Source: Sulfuricurvum sp. (GTDB lineage Bacteria; Campylobacterota; Campylobacteria; Campylobacterales; Sulfurimonadaceae). From it: a DNA stretch of 64,000 nucleotides. This document shows, in pieces, positions 9,126-18,046 of the stretch. The DNA lies in the NCBI GenBank assembly GCA_030693335.1, contig JAUYAU010000015.1:33857-97856 (forward strand), written 5' to 3'. A program made the translations under genes and the position numbers. Every line of letters starts with the position of its first letter. The first letter of the stretch is position 1. Below the pieces are notes generated by a model. That model was not told the origin of the DNA. It saw only the letters and a list, made by a program, of their open reading frames with translations, and ran no database searches.

Positions 9126-10375
9126 ATACGACGCTAAGCGTCTCGGGGCTTAACGAGCAGATCAAAACGCTGCTTGAGACAACCTTTGAATTTGTCAGTG
9201 TGGAGGGGGAACTCTCCCGTATCACGAACCACAACAGCGGTCATATTTATTTTACCCTCAAAGATGCAGACTCTTCGATCAAATGCGTTATGTTTCGCGG
9301 CAATGCGGCACGTCTAAAATTTGCGCTGAGCGAAGGGGCGCATGTGGTTATCCATGGTGCGCTGTCGCTGTACAAACCGCGCGGTGAATATCAGATTAAC
9401 TGCGTCAGTGCTGAACCGTATGGGCAGGGTGCATTGGCGGTCGCCTTTGAGCAGTTGAAAAAAAAGCTGGAAGCAAAAGGCTATTTTGACTCAGCACGAA
9501 AAAAAGTCTTTCCCAAATATCCTCAAACTATTGTTTTAGTCACGTCTGCAACCGGTGCTGCCTTGCAAGATATGCAGCGCGTAGCGTCACAACGCTGGCC
9601 GCTTGTTAATCTCATCGTTATTGATGTATTGGTTCAAGGGACCATGGCGGCAGGGCTGATTGCCAATGGACTGCGTTATGCGGATTCACTCAATGCAGAT
9701 GCGATTATCGTCGGTCGCGGGGGCGGAAGCATCGAAGATTTGTGGCCGTTTAATGAAGAAATAGTTGCTGATACACTTTATGCTTTGAAAACCCCGGTAG
9801 TATCTGCAGTCGGGCATGAAATTGATTGGGTCATCAGTGACTATGTCGCGGATATGCGCGCACCGACACCCAGTGCCGCAATGCAGATGTTACTTCCCGA
9901 TCGCAATGAGCTGATGCAAAGCATTGATGAGATGCGGTACGGTGCGTATGGGATGATTATGCAGCGCATAGAGCGTAAGAAAGAACAGCTTGTTAACATG
10001 CAAGAGTCTTTCAAGCGGCATGGGGTAGAGCATCGTTTGGAAGCTCAGCGTCAGCAGATAAACGAATTAAAAGAACGATTAAATACGCAAATCATGATGA
10101 ACATTCAACGATCTTCTCGTGATCTGCTCCCTCTCAAAGAGCGTCTTGGCGAATATACCAAAAACGTGCTGCATCAGCGTAAAGCTTTAGTTGTTCAACT
10201 GATGGAAGCTTTTGAATCACAGCACCCAAAACATAAAAACAGACGTGGCTTTGCACAAATCACGAAATTAGGTAAAGTAATTGATTTGGATGAATTATGT
10301 GCTGGAGATGAGTATGAAGCGATGAACGATCACCGAAGTGTTCGCTCACAGGTGATAGAAATTACTTCAATGTAA
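9122..10375 (+). CDS. xseA: Exodeoxyribonuclease VII large subunit
   Basis: 417 residues. An N-terminal OB-fold (about residues 5-95, including VEGELSRITNHNSGHIYFTL) is followed by the catalytic domain with VIVGRGGGSIEDLWPFNEE and SAVGHEIDWVISDYVADMRAPTPSAA, then a coiled-coil arm. With XseB it degrades single-stranded DNA to acid-soluble pieces. No xseB is beside it. The ubiE-xseA pairing matches C. jejuni (Cj0324-Cj0325). Its 3' end overlaps the convergent peptidase gene by 14 bases. Confidence 0.95.
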   Translation: MNTTLSVSGLNEQIKTLLETTFEFVSVEGELSRITNHNSGHIYFTLKDADSSIKCVMFRGNAARLKFALSEGAHVVIHGALSLYKPRGEYQINCVSAEPYGQGALAVAFEQLKKKLEAKGYFDSARKKVFPKYPQTIVLVTSATGAALQDMQRVASQRWPLVNLIVIDVLVQGTMAAGLIANGLRYADSLNADAIIVGRGGGSIEDLWPFNEEIVADTLYALKTPVVSAVGHEIDWVISDYVADMRAPTPSAAMQMLLPDRNELMQSIDEMRYGAYGMIMQRIERKKEQLVNMQESFKRHGVEHRLEAQRQQINELKERLNTQIMMNIQRSSRDLLPLKERLGEYTKNVLHQRKALVVQLMEAFESQHPKHKNRRGFAQITKLGKVIDLDELCAGDEYEAMNDHRSVRSQVIEITSM

Positions 10376-11231
10376 TGGGTGGGAAATAGATGTGAGCCAA
10401 GCTCGCTCCCTCTGCGGCAAAGCGCTTGAAGAATCGATCCATCGGATCTTCTTTATTCCAAACAGGGTCTTTGACTTTGGTGAGTACTTCGACACGCTTC
10501 TTGGCATCATATTCAACGCCGATGCTGTCTACTAATCCGACTTGTTTGGCCTGATTTGCGGTAAAGATATGGGCATCGGCATAGTCACGGCTTTTATTTA
10601 TATCCAGTTTACGCGCTTGCGCTACATCGTGAACGAAGAGGTCATAGGTTCCATTGATCACTTTATCCAGTTCAGCACGTTCGGCAGGATTCCAAGGGCG
10701 GTCAAAAGTGCCTACTTGTTTATAGGTTCCTGCATGAACCACTTGAGTTTTAATGCCTACTTTTTGCATTAACTCAGATACATCGGCACCTTGCATAATT
10801 ACCCCAATGGAACCTATCATGCTGCCCGGATTGGCGATGATTTCATTTCCCCAGATGGCACTGTAATATCCACCGCTTGCCATAATACCGGCTGCATAGA
10901 CAACAGTTGGTTTTGTTTGTGCGAGGCGCTTGATTGCATAGGCAATTTCGACGGAGGGGGCAACGGCACCGCCGGGAGAATCAATGGAAAAGAGCACCCC
11001 TTTGATCTCTTTGTCCTCCCGTGCTTCATCTATTTGCTCAACAATGGGAGTGGCATCCAAAATCGGCCCTGTCAGGGTGATTCTTTGAAGATTATAAAAG
11101 GTAATTCCTTCCTCCTTGGAGGGTATGATAAGCCACAGGATAAAAAGGACCAATAAGGTTGCTTTGAAATTGGTTTGTATGAGTCGCAATCCTGAAACGA
11201 GAAATGCGCCGATATTTTTGAGTGTTTCCAT
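10362..11231 (-). CDS. sppA: Signal peptide peptidase SppA (protease IV, short form)
   Basis: 289 residues, the single-domain (36K-type) form of SppA. A transmembrane helix lies at about residues 23-41 (FKATLLVLFILWLII). The catalytic domain contains SIDSPGGAV, the serine loop MASGGYYSAI and the lysine region GTYKQVGTFDRPW, which supply a Ser-Lys dyad. It degrades released signal peptides in the membrane. The ATG at 11231 overlaps the stop of the upstream amidohydrolase (TAATG), the same pairing as Cj0067-Cj0068 in C. jejuni. Confidence 0.94.
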   Translation of the reverse strand: METLKNIGAFLVSGLRLIQTNFKATLLVLFILWLIIPSKEEGITFYNLQRITLTGPILDATPIVEQIDEAREDKEIKGVLFSIDSPGGAVAPSVEIAYAIKRLAQTKPTVVYAAGIMASGGYYSAIWGNEIIANPGSMIGSIGVIMQGADVSELMQKVGIKTQVVHAGTYKQVGTFDRPWNPAERAELDKVINGTYDLFVHDVAQARKLDINKSRDYADAHIFTANQAKQVGLVDSIGVEYDAKKRVEVLTKVKDPVWNKEDPMDRFFKRFAAEGASLAHIYFPPITLK

Positions 11232-12451
11232 TATTTATTTCCTTTTACTTTTTGCCCTTGGATAAAGACCGATTCTATCGTGCACGGTTGAAGCAGAAGA
11301 TGGATCGGCAACTGTTCATTAATGGGATAATCAACGCGTGTGACCAAAATGTCAGCATCATAGTCAGGTGCGATTGTACCACAGTTTAAATCCAGCGCCT
11401 TAGCCGCATTGAGGGTAACACTGTGCCACAGTTGATATGCCAGAGTCAAGAGATCATGAGAGTGGTGGGTAAAAAGGGCTATTTTCATCTCTTCAAACAA
11501 ATCCAGAGCATAGTTGGAACTAAGGCCATCTGTTGCGCATACCCATTGTATATTATGGGACTGGATATTGGCTAAATCAAGGGTCCCATTACCTAAAAGA
11601 CGATTGGAAATAGGGCAGTGGATGATGGTATGCCCTGCCTCTCCTATGAGGGCCAATTCTTTTTCTTTTGGGTGAACGACATGGGTAAATAATGTCGGAA
11701 CCTCTTGGAAGTAGCTCAAAAACTCTTCTGCCGTATTGGCGGCTTGGTGCTGTTTTAAAAAGTTTTCAAAAAAGGGCTTGAAATCGCCTCCGTTTGCATC
11801 GAGCCATTCTCGCTCGCTTGGACTTTCCATAAAGTGAGCCGTAACACGAAGGGTGTTTGCTTTTGCGTAGGCAAGTGCTTTTTGGATTAAAATTCGATGA
11901 ACAGCATAAGGAGAATGAATGGCAATCGAGGGATAAAAACCTTCTCTTTTACGCTCTTGTGAAGCAAAAAGACGCTCTTGAAAATTACCATAAAGCGCAT
12001 CCGCCATTTTGGGATCGGAGCCTATGAGTTCGTTGAAATAGACCACTTTTTGCGGTGCGTTGAGACAGGCATCCAGATCATAGCCATATGAACTCACAGC
12101 GCCGAATGCCGTAATCCCGTTAGAGAGCATTGTCTCAATAGTATTTGTGATACAAGTATCGTCACAGTCGTTGATCAAATCATCACGGTTAATCATGACG
12201 CTGGAAAGCCATGGCATAAAACCGCCATAAGTCAAAGTAGAACGATTGGCACTGAATTCTAAATGGACATGAGGGTTAATTAGACCGCTCATAATGACTG
12301 AGCCATTTCCCAGTTCTTGACATTGATCACCGTAGTGAGTTCTAAGCTCATCATTGGGAGAGATTTGAAGGATGGTTTTATCAAAAACGATTCCGTGATC
12401 ACGGAGAATTGCATCGTGGGTAAAAATAGCATCGGCGAGGAGTATATGCAA
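11231..12451 (-). CDS. Metal-dependent amidohydrolase, probable aminodeoxyfutalosine deaminase (menaquinone pathway)
   Basis: 406 residues from TTG at 12451, which has GGAAGG 7 bases upstream; a TTG at 12466 would add five residues but lacks a clear ribosome site. Amidohydrolase marks are PHVHLEFS (metal HxH), a mid-protein RVTAHFMESPSE, IIHCPISNRLLGNG and ATDGLSSN. The H. pylori HP0267 and C. jejuni Cj0067 group to which it appears orthologous deaminates 6-amino-6-deoxyfutalosine in menaquinone synthesis, and older annotation calls it a chlorohydrolase or SAH deaminase. The family is certain; the substrate is inferred from orthology and from its link to SppA. Confidence 0.82.
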   Translation of the reverse strand: MHILLADAIFTHDAILRDHGIVFDKTILQISPNDELRTHYGDQCQELGNGSVIMSGLINPHVHLEFSANRSTLTYGGFMPWLSSVMINRDDLINDCDDTCITNTIETMLSNGITAFGAVSSYGYDLDACLNAPQKVVYFNELIGSDPKMADALYGNFQERLFASQERKREGFYPSIAIHSPYAVHRILIQKALAYAKANTLRVTAHFMESPSEREWLDANGGDFKPFFENFLKQHQAANTAEEFLSYFQEVPTLFTHVVHPKEKELALIGEAGHTIIHCPISNRLLGNGTLDLANIQSHNIQWVCATDGLSSNYALDLFEEMKIALFTHHSHDLLTLAYQLWHSVTLNAAKALDLNCGTIAPDYDADILVTRVDYPINEQLPIHLLLQPCTIESVFIQGQKVKGNK

Positions 12452-12511
12452 ACGAAAGCCTTCCAATAGTTTTACCGTAAGTATAGCAGAAGCTTTTTAA
12501 CGTTAATTTGT

Positions 12512-12517
12512 TATAAT
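12512..12517 (+). promoter_or_regulatory. -10 box for the CheY-CheC-GGDEF cassette
   Basis: TATAAT 34 bases before the GTG at 12546, in an AT-rich run with no good -35 hexamer. This is common for sigma-70 promoters in this phylum, where the -35 is weak. A minus-strand TATACT at 12480-12485 could drive the divergent amidohydrolase. Confidence 0.55.
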
Positions 12518-12545
12518 ACTGTTATTAAAAAGAGAGGGAGTATAC

Positions 12546-12905
12546 GTGAAAATATTGGTCGTAGACGATTCAAAATTAGCACGGTTGACGTTGATTAAGA
12601 CGCTCAAAGAGTATGAACCCTCCGCAGAAGTTTATGAAGCAGAAAATGGTGCGATCGCAGTGGAACTTTTCAAATCTGAAAATCCGAGGGTTGTTTTTTT
12701 GGATCTGACGATGCCGGTTATGGACGGATACGAAGCGCTAAAGCTGATTATGCAGATTGATCCGCACGCTCAGGTGGTTGTTGTCTCTGCGGATATACAG
12801 ACCCATGCGCAGGAGCAAGTATTGGCCTTGGGGGCTAAATTGATGGTTCCAAAACCGATTAATTCGGAAAAAATGGTAGGCATACTTCAGCAGCTGGTGT
12901 TTTGA
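12546..12905 (+). CDS. CheY-like single-domain response regulator
   Basis: 119 residues, receiver domain only. The acidic pair is in VVDDSKLAR, the phosphoacceptor Asp in VVFLDLTMPVMDGYEAL (about residue 51), the switch Ser in VVVVSADIQ and the conserved Lys in MVPKPINSEK. There is no output domain, so it must act by protein contact, like CheY. GTG start with AGAGAGGGAG a few bases upstream. It opens a three-gene operon with a CheC-type phosphatase and a diguanylate cyclase, which are its likely partners (inference). Confidence 0.93.
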   Translation: MKILVVDDSKLARLTLIKTLKEYEPSAEVYEAENGAIAVELFKSENPRVVFLDLTMPVMDGYEALKLIMQIDPHAQVVVVSADIQTHAQEQVLALGAKLMVPKPINSEKMVGILQQLVF

Positions 12906-12924
12906 TTGATAATAAAGGAATCAT

Positions 12925-13542
12925 ATGCAAACCGATGAGTTTTCAAGCGATCATTTGGATGTTCTCAAAGAGTTGATGAACATTGCGATGGGAAATGCGA
13001 CTGCCAGTATCGCCGATTTGCTTCAGGCGTTTGGGACGATGCATATCCCTCATTTGACTATCACAGATATGGATGGACTGAAAAAGTATATTGATGAAGC
13101 TCTTAAGTATGATGAGAAATATTATGTCACGAAACAGCTTTTTGGGGGCATTATCGGCGGAGAGTTTATCTTTGTCATGACCGATGAATCGGCCGCGAAT
13201 CTCGGAAACTATCTTTATGATGTTTCCCAACCTAATGATGCCGATATTATGGACGCAGTGATCGAGTTAACCAATATTCTGAGCTCTACAATTATTAGCC
13301 GTTTGACGGAAGAGCTTAAGACAAAAGTTCAGTTTTTTGCCCCTTCTACAGAGATTATTTCCGGCAATCATTTGATTGGGGACGAAGACACGCTGAATTA
13401 TCATAAAATCATTATTGTAAGTACTGTGATGGAGTTTCAAAGTCATAAAATAAGCGGCCAAATTTTCATCCTTGCGCGGGATGAAACGATTATTCGTCTG
13501 AGAGAATTAATCGATCAAAAACTTGAAGAGCTTTATGCATGA
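12925..13542 (+). CDS. CheC-type CheY-P phosphatase
   Basis: 205 residues. Two copies of the CheC active-site pattern D-x3-E-x2-N-x22-P are visible: D-VLK-E-LM-N (about residues 11-19) and D-AVI-E-LT-N (about 113-121), each followed by Pro at the right spacing. Both sites therefore look catalytically complete. Members hydrolyse the aspartyl phosphate of CheY-like proteins. A companion CheY-like gene lies 19 bases upstream, and the ATGA overlap with the GGDEF gene ties all three together. It is distinct from FliY at 20154. Confidence 0.88.
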   Translation: MQTDEFSSDHLDVLKELMNIAMGNATASIADLLQAFGTMHIPHLTITDMDGLKKYIDEALKYDEKYYVTKQLFGGIIGGEFIFVMTDESAANLGNYLYDVSQPNDADIMDAVIELTNILSSTIISRLTEELKTKVQFFAPSTEIISGNHLIGDEDTLNYHKIIIVSTVMEFQSHKISGQIFILARDETIIRLRELIDQKLEELYA

Positions 13543-14834
13543 CACATACGTTAGATCACTGTAATATCGTTTTTGAATCACTGGAAAATGGAACTCTCGT
13601 GGTGGATGAGGAGTGTACGGTCTGGTCATGGAACAAATGGCTTGAGATCAATACCGGAATTGCATCGGAAACGATTATCGGTAACAATTTAACTGCGTTT
13701 TATCCTGAACTCGATTATAAAGGATTCCAGCGTAAAATACGGACAACCCTGCGCCTTGCTACCCCTACTTTTTATGATGCATCCCTGAGCAACCGTTTTA
13801 TTACCATTCCCAGAAAGAAGGTCACAACATCCCTGTTGACAAGTATGCAGCTGCAGGTGACAATCTCTCCTTATATCCCCTCGCTTAAGAGGGTAATGGT
13901 CTCAATCCATGATATCAGTGATTTGCATGAGCTTAAGATGACATTGCAACATCGCATGATGGAAATCGCCAAGCTTAACAGTGTATTGAAACAAGACAAG
14001 CAGATTATAGATACGAATCTGATGATCGTCAAAACCGATTGCGGATGTTTGATAACCGATACTACTGAGGCATTTTCTCACTTTTTTGGATATGAAAAAG
14101 AGGAATTAGTGGGGAATTCTTTATCGAGTATTTTTGTGGCCAATAAACATGACACAGAGTTTTTGCAGATGAAAGATCTTTTGCAAAAGAAGCAAAAATG
14201 GTCTGGAGAGATGGAAGTCCATAAAAAAAATAGACAACAGGTATGGATGGACACAGTCATATCTCCCTATTTGGATGAGACAAGTGAGATTGTCAGTTAT
14301 ACCGCTATCTATCATGATATTACGGATAAAAAGCGCATTGAACTTCTGTCCGTAACCGATCCGTTGACGAAACTGTATAACCGACAAAAATTTAATGAAG
14401 TCTTTGAAGAAATGCTCATGAGACAACATTGGACCGAGGACAATACTTTCGGACTTCTTATTGCCGATGTGGACTATTTTAAAAATGTCAATGACACTTA
14501 CGGGCACCAAGTGGGGGATGCTGTTTTAATCGCCATGGCAGATACCCTTACAGGTGCAATTCGGACGAGTGATATTTTGGCCCGCTGGGGAGGGGAAGAG
14601 TTTGTCATTTTGCTTCCTGATATGGATATGGAGAAAGCTGCTCTTGTTGCAGATAAATATCGGCAGGCGATTGAACAGATGAACATCCCAGAGGTTGGAT
14701 TGATTACCGCATCGTTCGGTGTTACCGTTTTTTCTAAGGGAGACACACAAGAGAAGATGATGTACCGGGCGGATTTAGGTCTTTATCGTGCCAAAAAGAA
14801 TGGAAGAAATCGAGTTGAGTCGGTATTGCCTTAA
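13539..14834 (+). CDS. PAS-PAS-GGDEF diguanylate cyclase
   Basis: 431 residues, no transmembrane segment, so cytoplasmic. Two PAS domains lie at about residues 5-120 and 150-265; the second ends with YTAIYHDITDKKR. The GGDEF domain (about 270-430) has TDPLTKLYNR, DYFKNVNDTYGHQVGD and the active loop RWGGEEF, an intact catalytic signature. RTSD five residues before the loop is the inhibitory I-site (RxxD). It should make cyclic di-GMP with product feedback. The gene overlaps the CheC gene by 4 bases. Confidence 0.93.
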   Translation: MTHTLDHCNIVFESLENGTLVVDEECTVWSWNKWLEINTGIASETIIGNNLTAFYPELDYKGFQRKIRTTLRLATPTFYDASLSNRFITIPRKKVTTSLLTSMQLQVTISPYIPSLKRVMVSIHDISDLHELKMTLQHRMMEIAKLNSVLKQDKQIIDTNLMIVKTDCGCLITDTTEAFSHFFGYEKEELVGNSLSSIFVANKHDTEFLQMKDLLQKKQKWSGEMEVHKKNRQQVWMDTVISPYLDETSEIVSYTAIYHDITDKKRIELLSVTDPLTKLYNRQKFNEVFEEMLMRQHWTEDNTFGLLIADVDYFKNVNDTYGHQVGDAVLIAMADTLTGAIRTSDILARWGGEEFVILLPDMDMEKAALVADKYRQAIEQMNIPEVGLITASFGVTVFSKGDTQEKMMYRADLGLYRAKKNGRNRVESVLP

Positions 14835-14849
14835 CCTAATTTAGTTCCT

Positions 14850-14872
14850 TATAATCTATTACCGTTTATAAT
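14850..14872 (+). promoter_or_regulatory. Tandem -10 boxes ahead of aroQ
   Basis: Two TATAAT hexamers, 14850-14855 and 14867-14872, lie in a near direct repeat (TATAATCTAT spaced by 17 bases) between the GGDEF gene and aroQ. Either or both may start the aroQ-flhF run. Neither has a clear -35. Confidence 0.5.
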
Positions 14873-14905
14873 CTATCCTTAAAAAGAAACACTCAAGGTT
14901 TATGA

Positions 14906-15382
14906 ATGAAAATAGCGGTAATCCAAGGTCCTAATCTCAATATGTTGGGAGTTCGTGAACAACAAGTTTACGGTCCAATGCGTCTAGAGCAAATTCATGC
15001 TCAAATGAAAGATTTTGCAGAGCAAAACGGGATTGAAATCGAATTCTATCAAAGTAATCTCGAGGGTGAGATTGTTGACCGTATTCAAGAGTGCTATGGA
15101 GATACGGACGGGATTATCATTAACCCGGCAGCGTATACACACACCTCTATCGCGATTCGTGATGCCATCGCTGCGGTGAATCTTCCGACCATCGAAGTAC
15201 ACATCAGCAATATTTATCGCCGGGAAGAGTTTCGTCAGAAAAGTATGACGGCTCCAGCGTGCACTTCTTCTATTATAGGATTTGGACCGTTTGGATACCA
15301 TTTGGCAATGGTAGGAATGATGCAGGTACTGAGTGAGATCACTGCAATACGCGCGGCACAGCAAGGTGCAGTACAAGAGTAA
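14906..15382 (+). CDS. aroQ: 3-dehydroquinate dehydratase, type II
   Basis: 158 residues. Type II signature [18 protein letters not shown] at the start with the catalytic Tyr in it, [16 protein letters not shown] in the middle and [15 protein letters not shown] with the catalytic His. It catalyses step three of the shikimate pathway as a dodecamer. It heads the aroQ-folK-flhF run, in the same order as in C. jejuni. Confidence 0.97.
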   Translation: MKIAVIQGPNLNMLGVREQQVYGPMRLEQIHAQMKDFAEQNGIEIEFYQSNLEGEIVDRIQECYGDTDGIIINPAAYTHTSIAIRDAIAAVNLPTIEVHISNIYRREEFRQKSMTAPACTSSIIGFGPFGYHLAMVGMMQVLSEITAIRAAQQGAVQE

Positions 15383-15387
15383 CGTTC

Positions 15388-15918
15388 ATGCCACTACAGC
15401 GCCCATTGGATGAACAGCATTGCGTGATCATCAATCGGTGTTTTCCGCATCATCGTGTAAAGCCCGTTGGGTATCGACACCGTGTTGTGTTGGGTGTTGG
15501 CGGAAATGTAGGAGATACGCAGCGTCGATTGGAACATTTATGGATTTATTTACGCCGTACCCCGCAGATTTATCCGATTCAAAGTGGAGTGGTTGTTCGC
15601 AATCCCCCTTTTGGTTATACGCAACAAGCTGATTTTTACAATACAGTTATGGAAATCGCAACTTCTTTGAATCCACGAAGTTTGTTGCGCAGAATTTTTA
15701 GAATAGAAAAATACTTTGGGCGTAAACGCAGTTTTGCCAATGCGCCTAGAACGCTTGATTTGGATATGATATTCTTTGACAACAGAATCATGAATACGGC
15801 AGAGTTGACACTTCCTCATCCGGGATGGAAAGAACGGCTCAGTGTTCTTATACCAATGCGGAGTTTGGGTACAAACGCACAGAAAAGACGGAGACGATAT
15901 GAAAATCTTGACCTTTAG
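15388..15918 (+). CDS. folK: 2-amino-4-hydroxy-6-hydroxymethyldihydropteridine pyrophosphokinase (HPPK)
   Basis: 176 residues. The core starts at VVLGVGGNVGDTQRRLEHL, with NPPFGYTQQADFYN and the nucleotide-site motif RTLDLDMIFFDN. The protein transfers pyrophosphate to the pterin in folate synthesis. About 30 extra basic and His-rich residues precede the catalytic core compared with E. coli FolK. An internal start is possible, but the spacing from aroQ (5 bases) supports the ATG at 15388. The 3' end overlaps flhF by 20 bases. Confidence 0.88.
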   Translation: MPLQRPLDEQHCVIINRCFPHHRVKPVGYRHRVVLGVGGNVGDTQRRLEHLWIYLRRTPQIYPIQSGVVVRNPPFGYTQQADFYNTVMEIATSLNPRSLLRRIFRIEKYFGRKRSFANAPRTLDLDMIFFDNRIMNTAELTLPHPGWKERLSVLIPMRSLGTNAQKRRRRYENLDL

Positions 15919-17161
15919 CGGTTCCACTCCTGCCGAAGCGCTTAAAAAAGCGCAGTTGGAAGTAGGCGAAGATGCGATGCTTATCGAAACCCGAGAGATC
16001 CAAAAAAAATCACTGGGTAAAAGTGCGCTTTATGAAATTGTCGTCGGGATCGAAGAAGACTCTCTATCTAAACCCATGCCAAGGCATAAAGAGCCATTGA
16101 CGCAACAACGGCCTCTTGCACAAAAAAGCAGTGATGTTCTCTTTAATATTTCCGAAGCAGCGAAGCAGATTTCCAAAATCGCAGAAGTTACCGAAGAAGA
16201 ACGCACTCCAAAACATACCTCTTCAGCACCCAGTGAAGACCTTAAGCGAATCAAAGATGAAATCGAAAAACTCGGGGATAAAGTTAAAATAATTCAGAAT
16301 ATGTTTTGGGATGAAAAATCACCGAAAACATCGATTGCGATTCCTCCGGAGTTTGCGGAAATTTATCGTCTTGCCCGTGAAAGTGGAATGAATCAAGAGC
16401 ATTTGGATGAGATTATGCAACTCACCTTAGAGCACATGCCCTCTAAGATGCGGGAGAATTCGGAAACCGTTAAGCGCTATTTCCAAGTACTGTTACGTAA
16501 AATGATTCCTGTTCGCCTGGAAACGTCACCAAAAATGGGCGGTAAAAAAGTGGTCATGCTCGTAGGTCCTACCGGTGTTGGAAAAACAACTTCGATTGCA
16601 AAGCTGGCAGCACGCTATTCGTATCTTTTAGAGAAAAAATACAAAGTAGGGCTTGTTGTTTTGGATACGTACCGTATTGGTGCGGTTGAGCAGCTTATGC
16701 AGTATGCCCGAATGATGAAGCTAGGTATTGAGACGGTTGTCGACCCGCCTGAGTTTTCCACTGCCTTGAATTCTTTGCGTTACAGTGATTATATTTTGAT
16801 TGACACCATGGGGTCTTCTCCTTATGACAAAGGTAAAATTGAAAAAATTTACGAATGTTTACGCTCCAATGATACCGATTACAGCGTCGATGTGGTTCTT
16901 GTTTTACCAAGCTCTATTAAGTATGAGGATCTCAAAGCAACCTATGAAAACTTTGCCCCACTAGGGATAGACACGATGATGTTTACAAAGCTGGATGAAA
17001 CCAGAGGATTCGGCAATATTTTCTCGTTGGTGTATGAGACCAAGATACCGATTAGCTACTTTTCAGTCGGGCAAGAAGTGCCTGAGGATTTAGTAGTGTC
17101 AAACAGCGACTTTTTAGTAGATTGTTTGCTGAATGGATTTCGTAAGGGCGAATTGTCATGA
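15899..17161 (+). CDS. flhF: Flagellar biosynthesis GTPase FlhF
   Basis: 420 residues from the ATG at 15899, with an ACGGAGAC ribosome site; an in-frame GTG 57 bases upstream lies within folK and is less likely. SRP-type GTPase with a variable N-terminal B region (to about 150), a helical N domain, then the G domain: GPTGVGKTTS (G1, about residue 222), LDTYRIGAVEQL (G2), DTMGSS (G3) and TKLDETRGFGN (G4). It places flagella at the pole and, in C. jejuni, is needed for sigma-54 flagellar gene expression. The G3 loop has Ser where Ffh has Arg. Confidence 0.95.
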   Translation: MKILTFSGSTPAEALKKAQLEVGEDAMLIETREIQKKSLGKSALYEIVVGIEEDSLSKPMPRHKEPLTQQRPLAQKSSDVLFNISEAAKQISKIAEVTEEERTPKHTSSAPSEDLKRIKDEIEKLGDKVKIIQNMFWDEKSPKTSIAIPPEFAEIYRLARESGMNQEHLDEIMQLTLEHMPSKMRENSETVKRYFQVLLRKMIPVRLETSPKMGGKKVVMLVGPTGVGKTTSIAKLAARYSYLLEKKYKVGLVVLDTYRIGAVEQLMQYARMMKLGIETVVDPPEFSTALNSLRYSDYILIDTMGSSPYDKGKIEKIYECLRSNDTDYSVDVVLVLPSSIKYEDLKATYENFAPLGIDTMMFTKLDETRGFGNIFSLVYETKIPISYFSVGQEVPEDLVVSNSDFLVDCLLNGFRKGELS

Positions 17162-18030
17162 CACATCAAGCCGCCAAGCTCGAAGCATTGGTGAATCAAA
17201 ACAGGAATGCCAACCCTAAAAAAACCCGTTTTATCGCGATTACAAGCGGAAAGGGCGGGGTAGGTAAAAGTACGATTAGTTCCAATATGGCACACATGAT
17301 GGCAAAGCATGGACTTAAAGTGGGTATTTTCGATGCCGATATCGGTTTGGCAAATCTCGATGTTATGTTCAATGTCAAAATAAAAAAGAATATTTTGCAT
17401 GTCCTAAAAGGGGAAGCTACCGTTGAGGAGATTCTGGTTCCCATTGAAAAGAATTTGGTGCTGATACCGGGTGAAAGCGGCGAAGAGATTTTTAAGTATG
17501 CTTCTTCCGGAATATTTGAACGCTTTATGAATGAAGCGCATGTTTTGGATGACTTGGATGTGTTAATTATCGATACAGGGGCAGGGATTGGAGAACATAC
17601 ACAGCTTTTCTTGCGGGCATGTGATGATGTCATTGTCGTAACGGTCCCTGATCCTGCGGCGATTACGGATGCTTATGCTACTATAAAAATTACATCGCGT
17701 CTTCGCGATGAAATCAATGTTATAATGAACCAGGTTCGAAATGACAAGGAAGCAGCCGCGTTGTTTGAAAAAATACAAAAAGTTGCCCTTGCCAATATAG
17801 GTGATAAGCTGCGCTTAAACTATTTGGGGCAAATTTCCAGCGATCCAAAAGTTGCGGTAAGTGTCAAAAAAAGGGCTCTTTTTGCACGAGAATTTCCTAC
17901 TTCTAAACCAGCGACGGAATTAGAGATGATTGTGAAGCGCATTGCGAAGAAATTGGAACGAAATGTGCTGGTAAATCCCCAAGAGAGTGGATTGGGCGGA
18001 TTATTCAAGCGTTTAATGGAACACTTCTAA
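17158..18030 (+). CDS. flhG: Flagellar number regulator FlhG (FleN), MinD-like ATPase
   Basis: 290 residues. Deviant Walker A SGKGGVGKSTISSN (about residues 28-41), FDADIGLANLDVMF and the IIDTGAGIGEHTQLF switch are typical of the MinD/ParA group. The C-terminus ends in a basic amphipathic stretch that could bind membrane. It controls flagellar number with FlhF, whose 3' end it overlaps (ATGA). Confidence 0.94.
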   Translation: MTHQAAKLEALVNQNRNANPKKTRFIAITSGKGGVGKSTISSNMAHMMAKHGLKVGIFDADIGLANLDVMFNVKIKKNILHVLKGEATVEEILVPIEKNLVLIPGESGEEIFKYASSGIFERFMNEAHVLDDLDVLIIDTGAGIGEHTQLFLRACDDVIVVTVPDPAAITDAYATIKITSRLRDEINVIMNQVRNDKEAAALFEKIQKVALANIGDKLRLNYLGQISSDPKVAVSVKKRALFAREFPTSKPATELEMIVKRIAKKLERNVLVNPQESGLGGLFKRLMEHF

Positions 18031-18046
18031 TTTATTAAGGCTGTTC

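Noticed and set aside
10791..11156. 121-codon plus-strand open frame antisense to sppA
   Set aside because: Lies wholly inside a complete SppA with all motifs; no start signal.
14850..14880. Short direct repeat TATAATCTAT as part of a repeat array or CRISPR
   Set aside because: Only two copies and no spacer structure; better read as tandem -10 boxes.
15842..15898. Upstream start for flhF within folK
   Set aside because: The extra residues are not FlhF-like, and a good ribosome site precedes the ATG at 15899.
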